From positions 20,333 to 84,332 of the forward strand of contig MSJI02000035.1 of the NCBI GenBank assembly GCA_001931905.2: a stretch of DNA of 64,000 nucleotides, given 5' to 3'. A model generated the notes under the pieces. That model was given only the letters and a program-made list of their open reading frames with translations, had not been told where the DNA came from and made no database searches. Made by a program: the position numbers and the translations under genes. This stretch comes from Cladosporium sp. IMV 00045. Taxonomy: Eukaryota > Ascomycota > Dothideomycetes > Cladosporiales > Cladosporiaceae. Below, in pieces: positions 45,163 through 53,338 of the stretch (its first letter is position 1; each line of letters opens with the position of its first letter).

Positions 45163-46847
45163 CTAGCCTTCAAACCATGCCTCCCAAAGGTAGAGGATGC
45201 CGAAGACGAGGAAAGCGAGGGCGCCGCCGATGGTGACTGTTAGAATAACTGTTAGCACGTCTGATTCAAAAGTGAAGCCAGAAATCGAGTCATAAACTTA
45301 CCAACTCTCATGCTCACTTTACCAGCCAAAGCCCTACCACCCAACACAGCGAGACCTGTGCAGCACGCATGGCCCGAAATAGCACCCAGCGTGACCCACC
45401 AGTAATCCTGCCCAGCAGCCATGGCGATCGTGGCGATCTGGCTGCGATCACCCCACTCGCCGAGGAAAGTCATGATGAAAGTCTGCACCCAAGCAGGGGA
45501 GAGGACGAGTGAAAGCAAATTCGACAGACCGGCGAGCGAGTTGCCCTGATCCTTCGCGCGGCTGGGGCTGGGAGAAGGCGAGCGGCCGGCTTCCAAGATG
45601 TGCGGGTTGGAGTCCTTGCGCGACATGCGGCGGGCGATCTTGTGCTCTTTCTCCTCAAGCTCTTCTTCCACCTCGCGCATTTCCTCGCCCACGCCCGCGT
45701 CTTGCTCCATTTCTAGGCCTTCGCGGAGCATTTTTGCGCCGAAGACGAGGAAGAGGATTGCGGCGGCGAAGGTCGTGAGGCGTTTGGGGAGGAGGGTTGG
45801 GGCGATGTGGCCCAGCACGGCGGAGAGGACTGTCATGGCGGCGAGGGCGGAGAGCGCCGCGGTGAAGACTACCAGGCGGTCGTGGCGCATGGCCATCAGA
45901 GCGGCTACGAGGAAGGTTTTGTCGCCGATTTCGGTGAAGATAATCATGGTGAAGGAGACGCCGAAGGAGTGGAACCATTCGTGCCAGGTTTCGTGGTCGT
46001 CGATGACGGCGCCGCCGGCTGCGGCGGCCTGGACTGCGGTGTGTTTGGGGTTGACGCTGCCTTCGGTGTAGGGAAGGGTCTCCTGAAGCCAGGGCTCGTT
46101 CGAGTTGTCCTTGCTGCCGGCTCTGGGCTCCGGGTGGGGGATGTTGTGCGGTTTATCGGGGAGATCGGTGGGCTTCTCCAGGCCGTAGCCGCCAGCGCCG
46201 TATTCGCCGCCCTTCTTTTGGGTGTCTGCCTTGTCGGTGTCTTTCTCTTCTTTTGACTTGCCTTCAGCCTTCTCTCCTTTGCCTGCAATCTGCTCTTGCT
46301 CGCTGTGGGGGAGTGGAGGTGCCTCCGCGGGTGATTGAGGCTTGTTCTCTACGTTGCCGCCCTTAGCCATCTTCGCCTTGTCCTTCTCACTGACGCCTCC
46401 TTCGGTGCCGGTAGTGCCCTTTTTCGGTTTCTGTCTAGTCTCGTCGTTCATGACTCCATCGTTCTTCTCTGGGATGTCCTTCAAGGTCCAGCCCTCATTG
46501 TCAGCGCTTGGGTCGGCGAACTTCTCCAGCAAAGTGGGAAGAGCTTTCCTCGCCGGTGCAGTTGCAGTCCCTGACGCACTAGCTGACTGTTCGGGCGCAA
46601 TGTCAACGAAAGGTCCCGCGTGTGGCTTGCCATCCAATCCGTCCACGGGCGCATCCTCGGTGCCGACGTATTTCCTTGCTGAATGTGTCGCTTTGGGCCC
46701 GGCGGGTGCGTCTTTACCATCGAATTGCTCCTGATTCGACGCTCTGTTCAAGGCGAGGATCTCATCGTTGCTGAGGTTGTCTTTGGCCGCGACCAGGCAG
46801 GGAGCGGCGAGGAGTAGCAGAAGTGGTATGGGCTTCTGGAAGTGCAT
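45163..46847 (-). CDS. GDT1: Gdt1-like Golgi Mn2+/Ca2+ transporter (UPF0016/TMEM165 family)
   Basis: Two exons (46847-45302, 45236-45163; 65-nt intron) encode 539 residues, clearly longer than yeast Gdt1 (280). A signal peptide (PIPLLLLLAAPCLVAA) starts the protein. About 250 residues of Lys/Glu/Pro/Gly-rich, low-complexity lumenal sequence follow. The transporter core begins near 290. It carries the two family signatures, EIGDKT (306-311) and GEWGDRS (463-469), on symmetric helix triplets, split by an acidic cytosolic loop (REVEEELEEKEHK). The second exon restores the last helix, VVTIGGALAFLVFGILYLWEAW (cut to GGALAFLVFGILYLWEA). The protein supplies Mn2+ to Golgi glycosyltransferases. The long N-terminal insert is the unusual part. 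Confidence 0.93.
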
Positions 46848-47881
46848 TGTGATGTGTTGTGGTGAGCAATTTCAGGGAGATGGTGAGATGGCAATTGGGA
46901 TGCCAGGTGTAGAGTAGGCGACAGCCTAGACGTTTCCAGGAGAATGAACGCAATAGGTGCGATCCGTACAAGTCGTCGTCGTTGGGTGTTTCTGATTCTC
47001 AATACCTGAAGGCGATAAAGTGAGGTGTGGTAAGAGAAGGAGGAAAGGGATGGATTGTAGTGAGAGTTGGTGGTAGTGGTGGTACCTCCTAGTAGTAAGT
47101 TGGAGTATGCAGGAAGGATCACCACGCCAGTTTAAAGTCGCAGCAGTCTAGTCTGGGGGAAAGTCGCCGGCGAAGGGGTTCATGGATTGGATCTTAGCCC
47201 GTCGCGCTATGTTGAACCTAAAAATAATAGGGCACGCGACAGATCACTTTAGCGAGAGAGAAGCGAGCAGCGACGCGAACTGCGGTTCGAACGGATATCG
47301 TGGTTGTCTTTACCACTTGACTATTGAGATGCACTGATCGTAGAAACAATCGATCCGTCTTTGCGTGTCTGTCGTGTGATTCCCACGTTGTACCGAGCAT
47401 GGCCAACGCATCGTGTCGGCTACCAGGTGGCATGTCTGCTTTACCCCCTGCTGCTGAGATGAGCTGTCTCACCGTTGACCTTGGTCGGCCCAACCTGTCC
47501 TGTTCGTGCCTATAGATGTACCTCTTCTACTCTCCAACATCGATGGTTAAAGAACCCGTCACTGTGCTGAATTCGGTCCATGAGGCTATGGAAAAGACAA
47601 ATTCACGCATTGTCTGTCCAACCATTATGATCTGGATGTTTTCCACAACGAGATCATAGACAAAGCCAAACGTGAACGAAAAGGTGCCTGCCTGCTCTTT
47701 TCAAAGGTTTCGTCCAATGCGTGAGCACCTCAACATCACATGACCTAAATCACGTGATGCGATATCCCTGTCGCACAGCCGAGCCGGACATCACAACAAC
47801 ACATCCACGCGTCGAACTTCATCCTCCCTGCCACCACCACTTACATCCATCCATTCCCTACACTTGAACACTCTGGCAGCC
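46848..47881. other. Divergent promoter region, GDT1 / telobox-like gene
   Basis: 1034 bp separate the two start codons. A TCACGTGA palindrome sits at 47750-47757, about 125 bp before the telobox-like gene's ATG. A tRNA-like fragment (A-box-like 47306-47323 and B-box-like 47284-47294, minus strand) is truncated and probably not functional. No protein gene is supported. Confidence 0.45.
47750..47757. promoter_or_regulatory. TCACGTGA E-box-type palindrome
   Basis: An 8-bp perfect palindrome with CACGTG core, a bHLH or Cbf1-type binding sequence, preceded by a CACATGACC half-like motif. It is positioned within the likely promoter of the telobox-like gene. One such site could occur by chance. 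Confidence 0.3.
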
Positions 47882-50660
47882 ATGGCGAAATTGTCGGCTT
47901 CTCGCCGGAGCAAAAATGCCACGCCTGACCCAGCGTCGGCAAACGCACCCGCGCAAACTACACGCTCGACTCGGGCCGCGAGTCGAGAGCCAAACGAGCC
48001 ACAGACACCCCGTCGTTCTGCCCGTAAAGGTAGAAGTGCCAGTGTAGAAAGTGATGCCGCTGCTGAGAAGACTGCGAAAAACACCACGGGTGCTGCTGCT
48101 GTGACCGGTATGCAACTTCACAAACAACCCTAAAACCCTAAACCCTAACCCTGACGCTCGCGGGCGAGAGTCTGCTTGTCCAGCCATCTGAACAACTCGT
48201 CATCGGCCAGAATCACGTTCTAGCTTCCAGACGTTCTGACTGCTTGCCCTCTTCACGTTGCCTTTTCCACGGTCAAACGCACAGACATGACTGACTTTGC
48301 TCCTAGGTCTCACTACCGTCGACGAAGGCGCTCTCGAGGAAGGACAAGCAGATATCGATGCCGGTGTCGATGAACCGGAAGGTCAACAAGATCAAGGCTA
48401 CACCGTTAACGATGCTTCCCCCAGCAGAGCATCTGCGATATCTGGTACTACGGTCAAAACTACCTTCTCCCAGGAAGAAGTCAACGAACTGGACTCCGAT
48501 GTCATGCTTGACTCGCTCAAAAGTCTTCACACTGTCAGCGAAGAACTGCTCAAGGTCCTCATCCCATTTGGAGTCGACAACCTCAGCGCCGTCTGGGAGG
48601 AAGTCTCGACCGAAGGCACTCGAGCTTTCAAGCTGTATCAAAAACGCTTGAGCGCCTTCAAGCTCTACAAAAGCGACTACACTACAGCTCAGAACTACAT
48701 TCATCCGGTCAACGTGGCTCGTTCGTTGTACGAAGTTCTCACGGTCGATGAAATTCCCCAAGATGCTCCTGAACCGGACAGTGTGCTTACAACAGCGAAT
48801 CTGGCCTATTTGCTTCATATGTTGCTCGTCGAGATCGGCAAGCCCGATACCTCTGAGGATGAAGTTGCCGAAATCTTGGAGACCGCCGACCAAGCACTGC
48901 CTCTAGTCATAGCCGGCCCGTCTTTCGACGATCTCGCCATGAAGCTGTCTATTGCCATCACGACTCAGGTCGCTGTCAGTCGGATGGCTTTGTTAATAGA
49001 GGATCCTAATTACAATCCTCAGGGCATTGCCACGCATGCCTTCTTTTCAGAGGATGAAGATGGAACGCAGTTCTACCGTCACCACAATGCACTGCATCTG
49101 GACACTTTGAATCAGGAGCACCAAGCAGCGTGCCTGGCCCGTATTACGGACATTGTCGATGCGCTTAAGGAGCCTTTTGGCAATGATTCTCAAATGGATC
49201 CCAACGATGCATTGGATTTCTTGCGTGAGAAATATCCATGGGGAGGCTTTATCGAGAACGATCTTCTCCCATACTACCTCGACCGCAAGCGCCATTTGGA
49301 CCAGATCGTGCAGCACGCAGGCGGAATTGACAGCCTTGACAGTCAAGTCAAGAATGCTGTTGCCGGAAGAGACGAGCTAAAGCATTTCCAAGCTCTCAGG
49401 GCAAGCCTTGGACAAGCGGCTGGCAGACCTAAGAGGTCCGCCGCTCCTGACGAGATTCAGCAATTGAGAGCGCTCGCGCAAGCCAACGCAGCCCATGCGG
49501 CGACACCTCAACCGATGGCCGCAGTGGCTCAAATGACTGCTCCTGCGGCAATGAATCAACCGACAAATGCCGATGCGGCAGACTCGCTTTTCGTGCCAAT
49601 CGAACAGTTCGATGAGCCTGCAACCGCGCCTCCAGCTGCATCTCGCGACATCCATGACCTGTCCCATTTTCAAAACCTGAAAAATTCACAGGCCCAACGT
49701 GCAAGTCTACCCAGCAAAGGGAAGGCCAGGTCTTTCAACGACCCTCAGATTGGAGCCAGGCGTGTAGAATGGGACGAGGATCAGCCCTCTCAAAGCTATG
49801 CGCTGAAGCAATCACCAGGCCGCAGTCGATACGCACCTCAAAGTAGCTTGGGCAAGAGGTCGCGCGCTGAAGACGAGCCTCAAAGCAGTTTTGATAAAAG
49901 GACTCGCCTCGAGGAGGATTGGGATCCTACCCAGGACGGCGGCCCTCAGGACGACGATGAAGCCTTTGAAACGAAAATCAGCGATAATGCCGCTGCCAAC
50001 GAGCGCCGCCGCCAAGCGCACACTATCATCCAGCACGCCCGACCTGCCCTCAGTCAGCCTGTTCACACAGGCACCCCTGACGCACGCCCTCGCTCGATGC
50101 AAAGCTCCCCACAACGCAGGAACCCTGGATCCGCCGTTCCCGACCCAGATGACATCCCAGCAAGCGGAAGCGGACTGTCTCGTGCTCAGGAGTACCAGCA
50201 GGCCACTTTCATCGCCAAACAAGAGCGCGTCTTGCACGCCACGCGTCCTCCGCGCGACCGTCGCGTGTGGACCGATGTTGAGACTGAAGCTCTTATGCAG
50301 TATATCGAAAGCTGGGACGAGGAAGACAACCTGCACTACGTGGCCATGAAGAGATTGGATGACTCGGCAGAAGGCATGAAAGTTTTGGGTAGCCGAACGG
50401 CGGAGGATCTTCGCTTCCGAGCCAGGAACGTGAAGGTTAACTTGCTCTTGTAAGTCATGAACATGATGGAGTTCTGCTCTGGTGAATCGTGATTGCTAAC
50501 AGATACTTCTCACAGGGGCCGAAGCGACATCCACGAAAACTGGAAGAAAGTTCAGTTGGGTAAGAAGGAGATTGACAAGCTGCACTCTCGTGGTATCCCG
50601 TACGTTCAGGCTGGACTACGAGGTACGACGATTGCGAACCCTGTGGAGCAGAATCACTAA
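47882..50660 (+). CDS. Myb/telobox-like DNA-binding protein (Tbf1/Taz1/TRF-like candidate)
   Basis: Three exons (47882-48107, 48307-50449, 50516-50660; introns 199 and 66 nt) encode 837 residues. The basic N-terminus (MAKLSASRRSKNATP) is followed by an acidic region. A long helical region (about 110-360, for example VMLDSLKSLHTVSEELLKVL and LAYLLHMLLVEIG) could be a TRF-homology-like dimerisation domain. A disordered middle follows. A C-terminal Myb-type domain begins RRVWTDVETEALMQYIE (W730) and ends AEDLRFRARNVKVNLLLG. That recognition-helix region resembles the telobox of Taz1/Tbf1/TRF (consensus VDLKDKWRN). The role inferred is binding of TTAGGG-type sequence at telomeres or promoters. 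The TRFH and telobox identities are inference; a general SANT/Myb factor is the alternative. Confidence 0.7.
48127..48152. repeat. Interstitial telomeric repeat (CCCTAA)n in intron 1
   Basis: Four consecutive CCCTAA-type units with slight length variation (CCCTAAAA, CCCTAAA, CCCTAA, CCCT) begin 19 nt after the intron-1 donor. On the minus strand this reads GGGTTAGGGTTTAGGG, the vertebrate-like telomere repeat used by most filamentous ascomycetes. Confidence 0.9.
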
Positions 50661-51176
50661 GCGGGCTTGAATCGTGGTGGAGCGTTTGGACGCCTCAATA
50701 ACGTGTGACTTTTCGTACATATCGTTAGTCTTGTATTGCCAAAGGTTACGTTGATTCTGAGTTGTGGCTGGTTGGAGATGATAGGAGCAGAATGTGTTCT
50801 TCCGTGGCGGTTTCGGTTTGGTTTGGTGTGGGGGAATGAGATAATTTGTACATGTTCCGATATACTGATTTGTTTTGCAATGTTACTGGGACCTGTCTGG
50901 CAGAACTCCGCTAAGATATTCTTATTAATCTGCCTCGGCATCTATAAAGTGTGTGTGAGCGTGAATCAAGTTACTCAAAGCTCAAAACGTTCTTTGATTG
51001 GTTGTTCGTCCCTGCTGTTGAGGCATGACGTTGACGTCGGCCTTGTATGCAGGCTTCACGTGCTTCGATCTTGATGTCTTATTACACCTGCCACTTCATC
51101 TGAAGTAACAAACACAAGAAACACCTGAACACAGATCTGATCTGAATTCTGCTGTACTCCAGCATCTCCCACAACC
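50661..51176. other. Intergenic, no gene seen
   Basis: 516 bp between two plus-strand genes. Short frames only. The left part is AT-rich 3' flank. Confidence 0.45.
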
Positions 51177-52838
51177 ATGGCGTCCATGCCGCAACAGCCC
51201 CAGCACCAACGACAATCCTCTCCCGAGCAAACCTCAAACGAACATTCCTCCCCCGCCGCACCCGTCCTCACCCGCTCCGTCAACTCGGAAGACTCCCAAG
51301 TCGTCATTCTCGACCATGGTTCCGCCTCCGAAGAACCCCAAACTGCTCCCATAGCCGACACGCAACCCAAACAAGGCTACCAAACGCCAGACGAGCCCGA
51401 CTCCACCCTCAAGAAGTGCTGGATCTGCTTCTCCGACGCGAACGAAGACACGCCCGAAACCTCGCCATGGCGCGACCCCTGCCCCTGCGCGCTGGTCGCT
51501 CACGAGGAGTGCCTACTCGACTGGATCGCCGACATGGAAGCTCCCAAGAATAGCAGGAACCGCTCTTTCAGCCCGCCGCAAATCACCTGTCCGCAGTGCA
51601 AGAGCGAGATTAAATTGGCGAGGCCGAGGAATTACGTTGTTGATGTCACACGAGGGCTGGAGAGGCTGGGTTCGAGGCTCATATGGCCCAGCGCGGGAAT
51701 CCTGCTGAGCAATCTGGTCTTGAAGGGCAGCTTTGCTCTGGGCGAGCACACGGTCTACCGCATCTTCGGCGCGCACGACGGCTATCGCATTTTACAACCG
51801 CTGCTGCGCCAGAGAGTGATCGCGCCGATTGATCTGGACCTCCCAGCTAGAGCCATGGTCGCGAGGGTCATTCACGACTTCTCCGAGCGCGCGAGCCACT
51901 GGCGCCTGTACGTCGGCATACCTCTCATCTCACCCCTCCTGATCCTTTCGCGGACATCGCTCGCAGACTCCGTCCTCCCAGCTCTACCAGTCCTCTTCCT
52001 CGCAACGCAAGTCCACTCGGCCGGAGAAACGCTCGACTTCACCGCCTGGCCTCCTTCAGCAAGCATGGCATTCGCCGTGCTGCCCTACCTCAGATCCGCA
52101 TATAACTTCTACTACGAGCGCGTCTGGGCGAAGAAAGAGCAAGAATGGATCAAAGAAGTCCAGCCGCGAGGCGGACAGGACAGCGAAGCCGCGGAGCAGC
52201 AGGAAGGCGGCGCTGGCGAGGCGCAGGCCGATGAGGGTGATAATATGTTCGAAGTCCGCATTGATGGCGGCATTTGGGAGGATTGGGAGGGGAATGGAGC
52301 TGAGCAGGTAGATGCTCCTCAACAGCAGCAGCAGCAGCAGCAGCAGGGACAAGATCAGGCACAACCACCCGCACCGAACCAGGAACCTGCCCTCCCTCAA
52401 CCCAACAACCTCCCTGCCCAGCAACAACAACAGCAACAAGTCGTCCAAAACGCACCCCCCGCCGCAGCAGCCCCAGCCCCCGCACCCCAAAACCAACAGC
52501 AACACGAACGCCGCCTCTCCTTTTCCACCACCGCCGTCGCCGAAACCCTCCTGGGCGCCCTCGCCTTCCCCACCCTGGCCGAGCTGACCGGCGAGATTCT
52601 TCGCTTCGCCCTGCCCAAGTCCTGGACTTCCCTCCCCGTCTCGCCATCAAACCCGCGCGCCTCATCCATCGCAGCAAAAGGCCTGCTGCAAGAGAAGTGG
52701 GGAAGGAGTCTTGTGGGAGGGTGTTTGTTCGTCGTGCTCAAAGATGCCCTGATGTTGTATGTGCGGTGGAGGGCGGCGAGGATGCATCGGGAGAGGAGGG
52801 TGTTGGATTTTGATAGGAGGGGGAAGGTGAAGGGTTGA
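51177..52838 (+). CDS. RING-CH (MARCH-type) membrane E3 ubiquitin ligase
   Basis: A single exon of 553 residues from ATG 51177. A disordered N-terminus precedes a complete RING-variant finger with C4HC3 spacing: C81/C84 in KKCWICFSD, C102/C104 in PCPC, H109/C112 in HEECLLDWI, and C138/C141 in CPQC. Downstream are several hydrophobic segments (YVGIPLISPLLILSRTSL, LPALPVLFLATQ, AGILLSNLVLKG and a C-terminal GGCLFVVLKDALMLYV). The C-terminal half carries two poly-Gln tracts (nine and seven Gln) in a Pro/Ala/Gln-rich linker. RING-CH proteins ubiquitinate membrane proteins at the ER, Golgi or mitochondria. Localisation here is not determined by sequence. Confidence 0.88.
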   Translation: MASMPQQPQHQRQSSPEQTSNEHSSPAAPVLTRSVNSEDSQVVILDHGSASEEPQTAPIADTQPKQGYQTPDEPDSTLKKCWICFSDANEDTPETSPWRDPCPCALVAHEECLLDWIADMEAPKNSRNRSFSPPQITCPQCKSEIKLARPRNYVVDVTRGLERLGSRLIWPSAGILLSNLVLKGSFALGEHTVYRIFGAHDGYRILQPLLRQRVIAPIDLDLPARAMVARVIHDFSERASHWRLYVGIPLISPLLILSRTSLADSVLPALPVLFLATQVHSAGETLDFTAWPPSASMAFAVLPYLRSAYNFYYERVWAKKEQEWIKEVQPRGGQDSEAAEQQEGGAGEAQADEGDNMFEVRIDGGIWEDWEGNGAEQVDAPQQQQQQQQQGQDQAQPPAPNQEPALPQPNNLPAQQQQQQQVVQNAPPAAAAPAPAPQNQQQHERRLSFSTTAVAETLLGALAFPTLAELTGEILRFALPKSWTSLPVSPSNPRASSIAAKGLLQEKWGRSLVGGCLFVVLKDALMLYVRWRAARMHRERRVLDFDRRGKVKG

Positions 52839-53338
52839 GGTGGGTTTGGGGGGCTGGGTGTTTCTGGAAGAGGCTTTTCTAGTTTTGGTGATTACTGTTA
52901 ATATCTTTTTCGTGAGGAGTCCGTCTTCTTTTTAGGGGGCTCGAATGGCTTGTGTCTAGCGATGGTGTTTAGGGGAGTTTGAAGGATTGAGGATGAAATT
53001 AGATTTTATTGTTAGGGTTATTCCCACTGCATGTGGCATGGAAAACGCAACTCTTTAAATACCAAAACTTTCTTTATTTCTTTTGGCACTTGCGCGAGTG
53101 GTGATGATGGCTGTCAATGAACGAGATGACAAGGTGACTCCTTGTGGTATTGTTGTACACAAATTAAATTTCAGTTATTATACAAAGAAGCAGCACCCGA
53201 AATCTGATCTACTGGTTATGATACATATAACTTATACAAGTTGGCAGAACGTCCTCCGCACAGATAGAAAAATCGTCAACCTCGACGAAACGACTCTCAA
53301 GCGCCGACACCCAGCTACAACCAAGACGAGACCCTTCC
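52839..53338. other. Convergent 3' flanks, no gene seen
   Basis: 500 bp between the stop codons of two convergent genes. It is AT-rich around 53040-53240, with no supported frame. Confidence 0.5.

Noticed and set aside
44427..45173. 248-codon minus-strand open frame 3' of GDT1
   Set aside because: No ATG at its start, overlaps the last GDT1 exon in another frame, low-complexity hydrophobic and Arg/Lys content around a (GCTT)n microsatellite; fits untranslated 3' sequence.
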